From: Pedobacter ghigonis
Lineage (GTDB): Bacteria > Bacteroidota > Bacteroidia > Sphingobacteriales > Sphingobacteriaceae
Length of the DNA stretch: 64,000 nucleotides
Reading direction: 5' to 3'
Assembly (NCBI RefSeq): GCF_903166585.1
Contig: NZ_CAESCM010000010.1
Location: 1 to 64,000, forward strand
The translations under genes and the position numbers were made by a program. A model generated the notes under the pieces. The model did no database searches, was not told where the DNA came from, and saw only the letters and a list, made by a program, of their open reading frames with translations. Below, piece after piece: positions 26,816 to 36,254 of the stretch (position 1 is the first letter of the stretch; every line of letters starts with the position of its first letter).

Positions 26816-27412
26816 ATGTTGAACGAAAAAAAGGAACGGGTTATTATGGGCATCGACCCGGGCACCGCGGTGATGGGTTATGGTGTTATTTTAGAAAAGG
26901 GAAATAAAACAGAGCTGATTAGTTTGGGGGTGGTAAAAATGACCCATCTCGACGATCCTTTTCTTAAACTTCAACGCATTTTCGAAAAAACAGTTGTTTT
27001 AATTGATCAGTATAAACCCGATGTGCTGGCAATTGAAGCTCCCTTTTATGGCAAAAACATTCAGGTATTACTAAAATTAGGCCGTGCGCAGGGAACAGCT
27101 ATAGCTGCTGCCTTATCCAGAAATGTATCGGTAACAGAATATTCGCCCAGAAAGATCAAACAATCCATTACGGGCAGCGGAAACGCCACTAAAGAGCAGG
27201 TTGCAGCTATGTTGCAAAGGTTATTAAATTTTAAAGAAACACCCGAATTTTTAGATGCGACAGATGGGTTGGCAGTTGCCGTTTGCCATTCGTTTCAAAA
27301 AATTACCACTGGTGGCAAATCTAAAACTTACTCAGGCTGGGAATCTTTTGTGAGCGATAATAAAACTAAGGTTACAGGAATAAAGAAAACTACAGGTAAG
27401 CTTAAGGGTTAG
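26816..27412 (+). CDS. ruvC: crossover junction endodeoxyribonuclease RuvC
   Basis: 198 residues from the ATG at 26816 (MLNEKKERVIMGIDPG); an in-frame ATG at 26798 would leave two bases to the divergent gene. RuvC resolves Holliday junctions in recombination with RuvAB. The four acidic catalytic positions are visible in MGIDPGTAVMGYG, LAIEAPFYGKN and FLDATDGLAVAVCH (two Asp and the His). A C-terminal basic tail (KTTGKLKG) follows. ruvA and ruvB are not in the window. Confidence 0.95.
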   Translation: MLNEKKERVIMGIDPGTAVMGYGVILEKGNKTELISLGVVKMTHLDDPFLKLQRIFEKTVVLIDQYKPDVLAIEAPFYGKNIQVLLKLGRAQGTAIAAALSRNVSVTEYSPRKIKQSITGSGNATKEQVAAMLQRLLNFKETPEFLDATDGLAVAVCHSFQKITTGGKSKTYSGWESFVSDNKTKVTGIKKTTGKLKG

Positions 27413-27415
27413 TTT

Positions 27416-27497
27416 AAATGGTCAGTACAGACACAAACCATTAGGAAAGTTCGTCATTAATAAATTAAAAATGGTCCGTGCGTAACACGAACCATTA
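27416..27497. repeat. two tandem hairpins of the ATGGTC...ACCAT type
   Basis: Units at 27416-27443 and 27469-27497 share AAATGGTC and ACCATTAG and each can fold (AATGGT/ACCATT, the second also CGTG/CACG). They sit between the convergent ruvC and DUF4349 genes. The GGTnCGTG...CAC...ACC core resembles the hairpin inside the 11388-11501 element. Confidence 0.5.
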
Positions 27498-27519
27498 GAG
27501 AGCGACCTGTAAATAAAAG

Positions 27520-28416
27520 TTATTGTCTGGCCTGATCAATCAGATTCTTAGTAGCTAAATCAGTTGTCAGCTTATTCATTTTAATCAGATACCTGGCTAC
27601 AAAAAATACTGCAACACCAACCAGTATTAACATCCATAAGTTAGAAAGGGCAAGGATAATTTCCTTAAAAATGGTCCAGCCGTTTACCAGGCCTAGCCAA
27701 AAACGATCTGCAAAACCCGGTTTATAATCGTACACATTATCATTGGCTACAATCATGGTTTTAACTGTGTTATCCTGATAAAAATTGAGTGTAATGGTAC
27801 TGTATTTTACGCGGCTATCAATCAGCAGATTTTCGATTTTACGGTCAACATAATCATCTTTAATAAATAGCGATGTTTCCACATTCGGGCTCTTTTTAGT
27901 CGCCATTTTATTAATACGCTCAACAGCCTCTACCCTGTTATTGGCTTTGAGTTTATTGGCCAGATAAGCAATACTCTGGTCGTCCATCTTCATCGATTGG
28001 TTATCGACAAATACCGCCATTTTAGCAATGGCATTGGTAAAATCGTCGAGCTTTTCTGATGGCACTTTAGCTACCAGATAACCTTCGGTACGGTATGAAG
28101 TAATTTCTTTAAGCGAATCGATCGATTGTTTAACCTTCTGGCTTTCCTGGATAACGCTCTGAATGGAGAACTCCGCTACAGTGCCTCCCTGTGCTTTGAT
28201 GGTTTGACTCAGTTTTTCTTTGGTATTCTGCACATCTTTAACGCGGAAGCGCATATCGGCAGTTTTAATGATTTTAGGAGCAACCGTACTGGTGCTGTCT
28301 GCACTTTCTCCGCTACTGATTTCCTCAGTTGAGGCTACTGATCCATATTTTTTTTCAGCATTCTGGCAGCCGAATAAACATGCGGCTACGGCCATAGCAA
28401 TAATAATCCTTTTCAT
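27520..28416 (-). CDS. DUF4349 lipoprotein
   Basis: 298 residues with lipobox CLFGC (Cys17). The DUF4349 domain spans ~45-255 (ADMRFRVKDVQNTKEKLSQ...VAKVPSEKLDDFTNAI...SRVKYSTITLNF) with a coiled-coil middle, and one C-terminal membrane helix (~252-275) precedes a short cytoplasmic tail. The family is anchored in bacterial envelopes and has no firm function. It is a single gene; the 28417-28713 gap upstream is AT-rich, with the word GCGTTAA repeated near 28560-28578 and nothing else I can name. Confidence 0.85.
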   Translation of the reverse strand: MKRIIIAMAVAACLFGCQNAEKKYGSVASTEEISSGESADSTSTVAPKIIKTADMRFRVKDVQNTKEKLSQTIKAQGGTVAEFSIQSVIQESQKVKQSIDSLKEITSYRTEGYLVAKVPSEKLDDFTNAIAKMAVFVDNQSMKMDDQSIAYLANKLKANNRVEAVERINKMATKKSPNVETSLFIKDDYVDRKIENLLIDSRVKYSTITLNFYQDNTVKTMIVANDNVYDYKPGFADRFWLGLVNGWTIFKEIILALSNLWMLILVGVAVFFVARYLIKMNKLTTDLATKNLIDQARQ

Positions 28417-28655
28417 GATTTAGTGGTTCTAATGGGTTAATCATTTGTGTGAAATTATCTTCTCTGGCCAGTGAAGTTGCGGCATCTTTTATTTTTATAC
28501 CGCGTTTTTCCCTTTATACCAAAATTGCTTTAAGGTAACCCGCGTTAGTTTTATGTGATGCGTTAAGCGTTAAGCGGGAAGGCGAGAAACAGGCCATTTG
28601 AATGCAAAAAGCCCTATTTAACTTAAAAAATATTTTTTTTTGGAAAAGGATAAAA

Positions 28656-28692
28656 GCAAAAAAGCCTGTCATGAATGAACAAGACAGGCTTT
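28656..28692 (-). terminator. rho-independent terminator after the small membrane protein gene
   Basis: The minus strand reads AAAGCCTGTC (28692-28683) ... GACAGGCTTT (28670-28661), a perfect 10-bp stem, then more T residues. Confidence 0.85.
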
Positions 28693-28713
28693 ATTATTTA
28701 GAGAGAAAATATG

Positions 28714-28932
28714 TTATGCATCTAAAATTTTGAATACACCTTTAATGGCGATAATTGCACCGATAAACAAAACGATCCAAGAAGCCAAAGATACTTGCCA
28801 TGAATCGTAAGCGAAACGCGCATAAGTACCCACCATGCAAACCAGTACACCAAAAATCATTAATTTATAAATTCCTGGCTGGTTAGCCGTTTGCATACTT
28901 TCTGTATTGTGCTTTAATTCGTTGTTCTCCAT
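28714..28932 (-). CDS. small two-helix membrane protein, unknown
   Basis: 72 residues from the ATG at 28932. After an acidic N-terminus there are two hydrophobic helices (~22-42 and ~47-67) with a short loop (ARFAYDSW). I do not recognise a named family. A strong terminator right after it and a separate upstream gap support a real single-gene transcript. Confidence 0.65.
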   Translation of the reverse strand: MENNELKHNTESMQTANQPGIYKLMIFGVLVCMVGTYARFAYDSWQVSLASWIVLFIGAIIAIKGVFKILDA

Positions 28933-28990
28933 AATGTTTATTTTTATGATGCAGCAAAAGTAATACTTATTGCTGAATAATTATATAAAC

Positions 28991-29755
28991 TTAGTAACTT
29001 TTTAATCGTTCTAAACGTTGTTTTGCTTTATCCTTGTCAGATAGGTTTTCGCCCTGATACAAAGGCTTTTCCCAATCGCCATACATCGGGTTGGGTAATA
29101 CAATAAATTTCACACCAAAAAGCTGCTGGTTTAAGTTTACCTGCTCATTTGTATTTTTATTTTCGCGGTAAAAAACATTCGAAAAATCGCTCAGATTATC
29201 GCCGCAGAGCATTAAAATGTTATGCGTTTCTGCTATTTTTTGCCTGCGTGGCTCCTTGTTGGAAGTACCTTTCGAAACCAGCAAATGTGCATCATCGGCG
29301 TAAGGGAAACCAAATTTCTGCAGGTTTTTCAATGTTGCACCATAGTCCTTTTCATCACGGTTGCTTACATAAAAAGTTTCGATGTTTTTGCTTGCAGCAA
29401 ACTTTAAAAAAGTCAACGCCCCCGGAACAGTATCAGCCTGTGCTAAATTAGTCCAGGTGGTCCAGTCTGCAGGATTATAACTTAAGCCTTTTTTTATTTC
29501 ATGTCCCTGAAAAGCCGAATTATCTAAAACGGTTTCATCAATATCTACAATTACACAATTGGGTTTTCTACTTGTATCTGCCCATACAGCCTCTTTCAGT
29601 GATAAACGCGCAAAGTTGTAGGCCTGAAAGCATAAAGCCCGGTATTCGCCTGATGTTTGTTGCCAAAGTACCGCATTGGTGTAATCTCTTGCCGGGTTTT
29701 GGGCCTGAGCAAAGAATGGAATAAGCGATAGTACGATGAATATGTATTTTTTCAT
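28991..29755 (-). CDS. acid phosphatase / 5'-nucleotidase, lipoprotein e(P4)-like
   Basis: 254 residues with a signal peptide ending FAQAQ; no lipobox Cys, unlike the Haemophilus e(P4) lipoprotein. The HAD motif VIVDIDETVLDN gives Asp71 and Asp73; FYVSNRDEKDYG is the second motif and CGDNLSDFSNVF the third. Family enzymes are exported and remove phosphate from nucleotides such as NMN so that the nucleoside can be taken up. It stands alone, 58 bases from the small membrane protein gene. Confidence 0.9.
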   Translation of the reverse strand: MKKYIFIVLSLIPFFAQAQNPARDYTNAVLWQQTSGEYRALCFQAYNFARLSLKEAVWADTSRKPNCVIVDIDETVLDNSAFQGHEIKKGLSYNPADWTTWTNLAQADTVPGALTFLKFAASKNIETFYVSNRDEKDYGATLKNLQKFGFPYADDAHLLVSKGTSNKEPRRQKIAETHNILMLCGDNLSDFSNVFYRENKNTNEQVNLNQQLFGVKFIVLPNPMYGDWEKPLYQGENLSDKDKAKQRLERLKSY

Positions 29756-29946
29756 AACCAGATGTTAGGTTACAAAGATATTAAAAGCCACTAACTAAGT
29801 CGAAGACAAAAATCGCAATTAAGCTCTTGTGCGCAAACAAATCGCAAGGCAACACAAAATACATCTAAGTACATATCAACCTACAAATTCAACTAATTAT
29901 CCGAATATTTATTTTATCAATTAAACCTTTAGTTATAAAATTTAAT

Positions 29947-29954
29947 TAGCTTTG
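29947..29954 (+). promoter_or_regulatory. -7 promoter box of the PKD lipoprotein gene
   Basis: TAGCTTTG matches TAnnTTTG and is 27 bases before the ATG at 29982. No TTG lies at the usual distance upstream. Confidence 0.45.
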
Positions 29955-29981
29955 GCCACACACAAATAAAATCACTACATC

Positions 29982-30614
29982 ATGAAATTTAAAAGCTTAT
30001 TAGGGTTAACTATTGCCCTGTTTTTCTTAGCTGCGTGCAAGAAACAATCCATTCCAGAAATTAGTACAACCGATTTTAATATTAAAAAAAGATCATTGTA
30101 TTTAACACAGTCAATTGAGCTGAATGCAAAAGATTCGATTGCAGGCAACAATTATGTCTGGAACTATGGAGATGGAACTACTGAAACCAAAGGAAGTAAA
30201 ACTGAGCATCAGTACAAAACTTCAGGTATTTTTGAAGTAAGTCTAACTGTCTACAACAAGACAAGCAAGACTAAAATTAGAGTGCTTCCAGGAGACATTA
30301 GTTACCAAATCAAAAATAACAGTAAGTTCGATTTGGATCTGAATTCTTACGTAAACCTCCCTGTTAATACAGTTAGATCAGTATTAAAACCAAACGGACT
30401 CTCTGATACTATTTATGTTAAATTACAGGCTACGGGAAATTTATTGCAGCTTACAAACATTAGCGGTATTGCGAAAGGAAAAGCATTTCGTTTTGATGAA
30501 ATGTTTTGGCAAAAAGACTCCATGCATAACATACTCTCAATAGATAACAACACTAAAATCCAACTTGGAGCCCATGGTGAATTAGGCATTAGTTCTACGC
30601 TCGAAAACTTATAG
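29982..30614 (+). CDS. PKD-domain lipoprotein
   Basis: 210 residues, lipobox FLAAC (Cys19). A PKD domain spans ~30-105 with the signature YVWNYGDGTTETKG...HQYKTSGIFEVSLTVYN. The rest (~105-210) is an unassigned beta-rich region. Such proteins are exposed at the cell surface and usually mediate binding. It is monocistronic, with a terminator right after the stop. Confidence 0.8.
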   Translation: MKFKSLLGLTIALFFLAACKKQSIPEISTTDFNIKKRSLYLTQSIELNAKDSIAGNNYVWNYGDGTTETKGSKTEHQYKTSGIFEVSLTVYNKTSKTKIRVLPGDISYQIKNNSKFDLDLNSYVNLPVNTVRSVLKPNGLSDTIYVKLQATGNLLQLTNISGIAKGKAFRFDEMFWQKDSMHNILSIDNNTKIQLGAHGELGISSTLENL

Positions 30615-30632
30615 TAACCAGTAGAAAACAGT

Positions 30633-30668
30633 AAGCCCATTTCTTAACCGAAATGGGCTTCTTTTTTT
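30633..30668 (+). terminator. rho-independent terminator of the PKD lipoprotein gene
   Basis: AAGCCCATTTC (30633-30643) pairs perfectly with GAAATGGGCTT (30650-30660), followed by CTTTTTTT. Confidence 0.9.
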
Positions 30669-30688
30669 AAGCGTGTTTAAGTACACAT

Positions 30689-30902
30689 TTTGTTTGCCTT
30701 AACGCATAAGATAAGTTTTATCTGCATTGGGCAGAAAATAATAAATGCTTTTCCCTTAAAAAGTCTGGCCAAAGCATAATCCAGCTGCTTTCTGACAATC
30801 ATAACAATTTATTAATCCTGAAAAAACATAATAATTATGGATTACGAAATTCATACTAATAACCAAGCCCATCTCAATTAAGAAATGGGCTTTGTATTTT
30901 TT
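30689..30902 (+). ncRNA. candidate small RNA (promoter to terminator, no gene)
   Basis: TTTG (30689-30692), 19 bases, TAAGTTTT (30712-30719) gives a near-consensus promoter with a start expected near 30726. A terminator hairpin AAGCCCATCTC (30865-30875) / GAAATGGGCTT (30882-30892) with a T-rich tail lies about 170 bases on. No gene lies between; the only open frame is 14 codons (30837-30881), which runs into the hairpin. The hairpin nearly copies the one at 30633. The remaining 30903-30948 is the end of the atpG region. Confidence 0.35.
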
Positions 30903-30948
30903 GCTTGCTCAGACTCCAAACTAAGGACGCTGAACTCCAAACTTAGTG

Positions 30949-31842
30949 TTATCCTTCTAATGCTGCTGCACCACTTACAATCTCTGTTAACTCGGTTGTA
31001 ATTGCTGCCTGACGCGCTTGGTTGTAAGAAAGTTTTAATGCTTTCAATAACTCACCGGCATTCTCAGTTGCTTTATCCATCGACGTCATACGCGCACCAT
31101 GCTCAGAAGCGTGAGAATCTAACACGGCTTTGTACAACTGGATTTTAATTGATTTAGGGATTAACTGCTCAACAATTTCTTCTTGAGAAGGCTCCAGGAT
31201 ATAATCAACGTTAGTTGTTTTCTTCTCTTCTTTTTGTTCTGCCGCCTGTTCAGCTTTTGGTAAAGGCAATAACTGCTCTGTAGTGATAAACTGTACAGCT
31301 GCATTTCTGAAACGGTTATACACCACCTCAACTTTATCAAACTCACCTTTAACAAAACCAGCCATAATCGCGTCTGTAATTTTAGTTACATTTTCGAAAG
31401 TTAAGGCCGAAAATACTTCGTTATTGTTACCGATAACATTGTACTTGCGTTTCTCGTAAAAATCCTGAGTTTTTTTACCGATAGAAATAATGCTTACGTT
31501 ACCGTTTTTCAACTGTTCGCTATATTTCTCAGCAATTAAATTATTGGCCGCTTTAATTACGTTCATGTTAAAAGCACCTGCCAAACCACGGTTTGATGAT
31601 ACTGTAACAATTAAAACCTTATTGGGCTCACGTTCCTGGATAAAAGGTGATGAAGAGCCTTCTAAACTTGCTGATAGATTACCTAAAATCTCTTTCAGTT
31701 TAGTTGCATAAGGACGTAAAGCGATAATTGCGTTGGTAGCACGTTTCAACTTAGCCGCCGAAACCATTTTCATAGCTTTGGTGATTTGCTGTGTTGATTG
31801 TACCGATGCAATCCGGTTTCTTACTTCTTTTAAATTAGCCAT
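30949..31842 (-). CDS. atpG: ATP synthase F1 gamma subunit
   Basis: 297 residues. The gamma subunit is the rotating shaft linking the catalytic hexamer to the c-ring. The N-terminus NLKEVRNRIASVQSTQQITKAMKMVSAAKLKRA and the C-terminus SMDKATENAGELLKALKLSYNQARQAAITTELTEIVSGAAAL are classic. A charged insert (~202-220, EQAAEQKEEKKTTNVDY) enlarges the middle domain. It is the last gene of the atp operon here; atpD and atpC do not follow, as expected for Bacteroidota where they lie apart. Confidence 0.97.
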   Translation of the reverse strand: MANLKEVRNRIASVQSTQQITKAMKMVSAAKLKRATNAIIALRPYATKLKEILGNLSASLEGSSSPFIQEREPNKVLIVTVSSNRGLAGAFNMNVIKAANNLIAEKYSEQLKNGNVSIISIGKKTQDFYEKRKYNVIGNNNEVFSALTFENVTKITDAIMAGFVKGEFDKVEVVYNRFRNAAVQFITTEQLLPLPKAEQAAEQKEEKKTTNVDYILEPSQEEIVEQLIPKSIKIQLYKAVLDSHASEHGARMTSMDKATENAGELLKALKLSYNQARQAAITTELTEIVSGAAALEG

Positions 31843-31865
31843 TCTTATTAAGGGGAAAGTATAAA

Positions 31866-31902
31866 GCTAAAAGCAAAAAGCTTTGAACTTTCTGCTTTTA
31901 GC
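31866..31902. repeat. hairpin of word-like repeats in the atpA-atpG spacer
   Basis: GCTAAAAGCAAAAAG (31866-31880) pairs with CTTTCTGCTTTTAGC (31888-31902) with one mismatch. It lies in the 71-base spacer and could tune mRNA stability between atpA and atpG. Similar AAAGCTnAAAGC words fill 40014-40190. Confidence 0.5.
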
Positions 31903-31913
31903 TTTCAACTCTA

Positions 31914-33488
31914 TTAGTATTTACTTGAAATCTCTTTTGCTACTGTATCTAAAACACCAGTAATGCTGTCATCAAATTTACCAGCTTTTAATGCCGCTAA
32001 AGTTTCAGGGTGACGCAATTCCAGTTGAGTTAAGAATTCAGTTTCAAATTCTTTTACTTTGTTAACCGGAACGCTACGCATTAAGTTTTTAGTACCAGCG
32101 TAAACAATTGCAACTTGTTTCTCTACAGTGAACGGAGAGAATTGCGCTTGTTTCAACATTTCCACGTTACGTGCACCTTTATCAAGTACTGATTTAGTTG
32201 CAGCATCTAAGTCAGATCCGAATTTAGAGAAAGCCTCTAACTCGCGGTATTGAGCCTGATCTAACTTTAAAGTACCTGCTACTTTTTTCATCGATTTGAT
32301 TTGCGCGTTACCACCCACACGTGATACCGAAATACCTACGTTAATAGCCGGACGGATACCTGAGTTGAACAAGTTCGACTCTAAGAAGATCTGACCATCA
32401 GTAATCGAAATTACGTTGGTTGGGATATAAGCAGAAACGTCACCTGCCTGAGTTTCGATAATTGGAAGTGCTGTTAATGAACCACCACCTTTAACGATAT
32501 GTCTGATCGACTCAGGTAAATCGTTCATGTTTTTAGCGATATCATCGTTAGCGTTGATCTTCGCAGCTCTTTCTAACAAACGACTGTGTAGGTAGAAAAC
32601 GTCACCTGGATAAGCCTCACGGCCCGGTGGACGACGAAGTAATAAAGAAACCTCACGGTAAGCCACAGCTTGTTTAGATAAATCATCATAAACAATTAAA
32701 GCTGGTTTACCAGTATCGCGGAAAAACTCACCAATTGCAGCACCTGCAAACGGAGCATAGAACTGCATTGGAGCAGGATCTGCAGCCGAAGCAGCAACAA
32801 CAACTGTATATGGTAAAGCACCGTTCTCTTCCAATGTACGTACGATGTTAGCTACAGTAGAGTTTTTCTGACCAATAGCTACATAGATACAGAACACAGG
32901 CTGACCTGCTTCATAAAATTCTTTTTGGTTGATAATGGTATCGATACAAACTGCAGTTTTACCAATCTGACGATCGCCAATAACCAACTCACGTTGACCA
33001 CGACCGATTGGAATCATTGCATCGATTGCTTTAATACCAGTTTGTAAAGGCTCGTTTACCGGCTGACGGTAAATTACACCTGGTGCTTTACGCTCTAAAG
33101 GCATTTCGTAAGTTTCACCTAAAATCGGACCTTTACCATCTAAAGGCTCTCCTAAAGTGTTAACTACACGGCCAAGCATACCTTCACCAACTTTAATAGA
33201 GGCAATTTTTTTGGTACGTTTAATGGTATCACCTTCTTTGATCTCGTCAGAAGCACCTAAAAGTACCACACCAACGTTATCTTCCTCAAGGTTTAATACG
33301 ATACCCTGAAGTCCGTTTGCAAATTCAACCAACTCTCCTGATTGAACTTTAGTTAAACCGTAAACGCGGGCAATACCGTCGCCTACTTGCAACACGGTAC
33401 CAACTTCTTCCAGTTCGGTTTCTGATTTGAAGCCCGCCAATTGCTGTCTGATAATTGCCGATACTTCGTCTGGTCTTACCTCTACCAT
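31914..33488 (-). CDS. atpA: ATP synthase F1 alpha subunit
   Basis: 524 residues. The non-catalytic nucleotide-binding subunit of the F1 hexamer. The P-loop reads GDRQIGKT instead of the common GDRQTGKT; the rest is typical: [12 protein letters not shown] at the N-terminus, [62 protein letters not shown] and the signature PALNVGIS-like [17 protein letters not shown]. It lies between atpH and atpG on the minus strand. Confidence 0.98.
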   Translation of the reverse strand: MVEVRPDEVSAIIRQQLAGFKSETELEEVGTVLQVGDGIARVYGLTKVQSGELVEFANGLQGIVLNLEEDNVGVVLLGASDEIKEGDTIKRTKKIASIKVGEGMLGRVVNTLGEPLDGKGPILGETYEMPLERKAPGVIYRQPVNEPLQTGIKAIDAMIPIGRGQRELVIGDRQIGKTAVCIDTIINQKEFYEAGQPVFCIYVAIGQKNSTVANIVRTLEENGALPYTVVVAASAADPAPMQFYAPFAGAAIGEFFRDTGKPALIVYDDLSKQAVAYREVSLLLRRPPGREAYPGDVFYLHSRLLERAAKINANDDIAKNMNDLPESIRHIVKGGGSLTALPIIETQAGDVSAYIPTNVISITDGQIFLESNLFNSGIRPAINVGISVSRVGGNAQIKSMKKVAGTLKLDQAQYRELEAFSKFGSDLDAATKSVLDKGARNVEMLKQAQFSPFTVEKQVAIVYAGTKNLMRSVPVNKVKEFETEFLTQLELRHPETLAALKAGKFDDSITGVLDTVAKEISSKY

Positions 33489-33520
33489 AATTTTACTTTA
33501 TATCTTTTTATAAATGTTTA

Positions 33521-33640
33521 GTGCTTAGCGCATGGCGCCTGGCATTTATTCGCCATCCGCTTATCGCAATTTTTATTTTGTGCTTAGCGTTTGGCGCCTG
33601 GCGTTTACAGCCGTTTGCCTAACCCTTAGCGCTAGCGCTA
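33521..33640. repeat. 28-bp direct repeat and 14-bp palindrome in the atpH-atpA spacer
   Basis: GTGCTTAGCGCATGGCGCCT begins a 28-base unit at 33521-33548 that recurs at 33580-33607 with three changes, a spacing of 59. TAGCGCTAGCGCTA, a perfect palindrome, occupies 33627-33640 and overlaps the atpH stop codon. Confidence 0.6.
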
Positions 33641-34177
33641 TTGCGCAAATTCTTTTTTAAGTTTACTTAAACCGCTGGCAATACTCGCATCAAATTGTTT
33701 GTCGCCAACTTTTAATATAAAACCACCAATTAGTTTCTCGTTAATTTTTTCGTTAACAATCACTTCATTAGCGCCTAATTCCTTTTTCACAATGGCAACA
33801 ATCTCTTCTTTAGCTGCAGCGCTTAAAGCTGTAGCAGAAGTAACATCAGCAGTAACGATACCTTTAATCTGATTGTATTGTTGCACAAACTGTTTTGCAG
33901 TAGCAAATAAAATAGCCGAACGGCCTTTGTTAACCACTATTTTGAAAAAAGTAATGGTTAAGGCACCTACCTTATCAGCGAAAATACCGTTTAAAATTCC
34001 GGTCTTTTTATCTAAAGGTACAATCGGGTTATTTAATATCGCTTCCAGTTCAGGGGTCTCATCAACCACTTTTTCAAATAAAACCATATCGTTATAAGAG
34101 GCCTGTAAAGCGTTGTTTTCAACGGCTAGGTCTATTAATGATTTGGCGTATCTGCTTGCAACTTTAATTTCTGACAT
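33638..34177 (-). CDS. atpH: ATP synthase F1 delta subunit
   Basis: 179 residues. The delta subunit joins the top of F1 to the peripheral stalk. The N-terminus VASRYAKSLIDLAVEN and the C-terminal KINEKLIGGFILKVGDKQFDASIASGLSKLKKEF are the two family signatures. The frame is intact and of normal length. It sits between atpF and atpA. Confidence 0.95.
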   Translation of the reverse strand: MSEIKVASRYAKSLIDLAVENNALQASYNDMVLFEKVVDETPELEAILNNPIVPLDKKTGILNGIFADKVGALTITFFKIVVNKGRSAILFATAKQFVQQYNQIKGIVTADVTSATALSAAAKEEIVAIVKKELGANEVIVNEKINEKLIGGFILKVGDKQFDASIASGLSKLKKEFAQ

Positions 34178-34184
34178 ATTTTTA

Positions 34185-34222
34185 GGTGTGAGATGTGAGA
34201 TGTGAGATGGAAGATGTGAGAA
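34185..34222. repeat. GTGAGAT simple-word repeat in the atpF-atpH spacer
   Basis: Four to five copies of the word GTGAGAT(G), the last as GTGAGATGGAAGATGT (34202-34217), which is the reverse complement of 186-201. The rest of the spacer (34223-34269) has ATCTAAT and TCTCAAA words. Confidence 0.6.
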
Positions 34223-34269
34223 CGAATCCCTTATCTAATATCTAATGTCTCAAATCTATTTTCTCAAAA

Positions 34270-34764
34270 CTAGTTTAATTCAACGTCTTTTAACAAGTTA
34301 GCCACTAAAGCTTCCTGTTTAGTTTTATCATCTAATTGTGTACGTAAAACACGTTCTGCAATTTCTAATGATAAAGTAGAAACCTGGTCTTTAACTTCTG
34401 CTAAAGCTGCTTTCTTTTGGTTTTCGATTTCGATTTTAGCTTTCTCGATCAATTTAGCACCTTCTACCTGAGCTTGTTTTTTAGCCTCGTTTAAGATACT
34501 ATCTTTTAATGTTTTAGCTTCCTTCAAAATTTCGTCGCGCTCGGCACGGGCTTGTTGCATTAAATCCTGGTTCTGGCTGGTTAAACGGGCCATTTCCTGT
34601 TTTGCCAATTCAGCTTTATTTAAAGCTTCATCAATGCTTTGCTCACGTTCGTGAATAGCACCTAAAATTGGTTTCCATGCAAATTTTCTAAGTAAGATCA
34701 ATAAGCAGATGAATGCTAACGAAGTCCAAAAAACCAATCCTATGCTTGGGGTTACTAATTCCAT
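34270..34764 (-). CDS. atpF: ATP synthase F0 b subunit
   Basis: 164 residues: one N-terminal membrane helix (~7-25, GLVFWTSLAFICLLILLRKF) followed by a long charged helix with heptad character (~30-140) that forms the peripheral stalk. WKPILGAIHERE is the family marker just after the membrane. Its partner delta subunit is the next gene. Confidence 0.95.
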   Translation of the reverse strand: MELVTPSIGLVFWTSLAFICLLILLRKFAWKPILGAIHEREQSIDEALNKAELAKQEMARLTSQNQDLMQQARAERDEILKEAKTLKDSILNEAKKQAQVEGAKLIEKAKIEIENQKKAALAEVKDQVSTLSLEIAERVLRTQLDDKTKQEALVANLLKDVELN

Positions 34765-34854
34765 TTTTTATCTAATTTTTAAAAACAATCTTTTTTAATA
34801 AGGTGGGGTAAATAACCAATCGTTAAATACCCTACCTAAATTTTTCAGTTTGAA

Positions 34855-35082
<228 letters not shown>

Positions 35083-35112
35083 TTATATTAATTTGTAAAA
35101 AATAGTTTTCTA

Positions 35113-36240
35113 TTAATGATGTTCTTCTACTGCCATACCAATAAACAAGGCAGTTAATAATGTAAAAATAAAGGCCTGTAAAAATGCTACCAGCAACTCT
35201 AGCACATCCATAAACAATACGAATGCTACTGAAACCGGAGCAATAGCCAATGTTTCGAAAATAAAGATTAACGAGATTAAACTTAATACAATAATGTGAC
35301 CAGCTGTAATGTTTGCGAACAAACGAATCATTAAAGCGAAAGGCTTAGAAATGATACCAATTAACTCTACAGGGATCATAATTGGGTATAACCACCAAGG
35401 CACGTCTGGTCTAAAAATGTGCTTCCAGTAATACTTGTTACCATTGATATTTACGATAATCATGGTGCCAAAAGCCATTACAAATGTCAAAGCAATATTA
35501 CCGGTTACGTTAGCACCTCCTGGAAAAATCGGCACAAGACCCAACAAGTTGTTAAACCAGATAAAGAAAAATACTGTTAACAAATAAGGCATAAATTTAG
35601 CGTACTTGTGACCAATGTTTGGTTTAGCAATATCATCTCTAACAAAAACAATGATTGGTTCGATTAAAGACTGTAAACCTTTTGGTGCTTTACCAACACG
35701 TTTTTTATAAGCGCTAGCTACTGAAATAAAAACAACTAATATCACCAGGATCGCTACGAACATAGCAGCCACGTTTTTAGTGATCGAGAAATCTAAAACT
35801 GAAGCGGTTTCATCAACCTGACCATTTGCACCAACCACTTTAACATGATCTTCTACCAAACGGTATGTATTATAAGTTCCTTTATAATCTTCTTCGCCAT
35901 GGTGAAAATGCGCAGAAGAGAAAAATTCTAAACCACCTGGTGTATACAAAATTACTGGAAGAGGCAACGAAGTATGTCCCCATAAGTGCCACATGTGCGA
36001 ATCTGCAATGTGTTCCATGATTACTTTGGTAGGCTCAAATTTTTCTTTGCCATGCTCAGCTGTTGCTCCGTGCTCTCCAGAAGCTGCATGAGCAGATTCA
36101 GCAACAACACTATCAACAGGTACAACAGCGCTATCAACTTGAGCGAAAGTATCAATTTTGATAGATAAAAACGCGATTAAAAGCGTAAAAACAATAGTTA
36201 GCCTTTTAACTTTAGACACAAAAACTCGGTTACAATCCAT
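35113..36240 (-). CDS. atpB: ATP synthase F0 a subunit with N-terminal extension
   Basis: 375 residues, much longer than the ~270 of E. coli. A signal-like helix (~12-34) precedes a ~110-residue His/Glu-rich extension (EHGATAEHGKEKFEP, MWHLWGHTS, SAHFHHGEED), then the membrane core. The essential Arg lies in KPFALMIRLFANITAGHI. The extension is presumably periplasmic; long a subunits are known in Bacteroidota, but the role of the His-rich part is not. Confidence 0.95.
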   Translation of the reverse strand: MDCNRVFVSKVKRLTIVFTLLIAFLSIKIDTFAQVDSAVVPVDSVVAESAHAASGEHGATAEHGKEKFEPTKVIMEHIADSHMWHLWGHTSLPLPVILYTPGGLEFFSSAHFHHGEEDYKGTYNTYRLVEDHVKVVGANGQVDETASVLDFSITKNVAAMFVAILVILVVFISVASAYKKRVGKAPKGLQSLIEPIIVFVRDDIAKPNIGHKYAKFMPYLLTVFFFIWFNNLLGLVPIFPGGANVTGNIALTFVMAFGTMIIVNINGNKYYWKHIFRPDVPWWLYPIMIPVELIGIISKPFALMIRLFANITAGHIIVLSLISLIFIFETLAIAPVSVAFVLFMDVLELLVAFLQAFIFTLLTALFIGMAVEEHH

Positions 36241-36254
36241 TTATTGGCAGTTTT

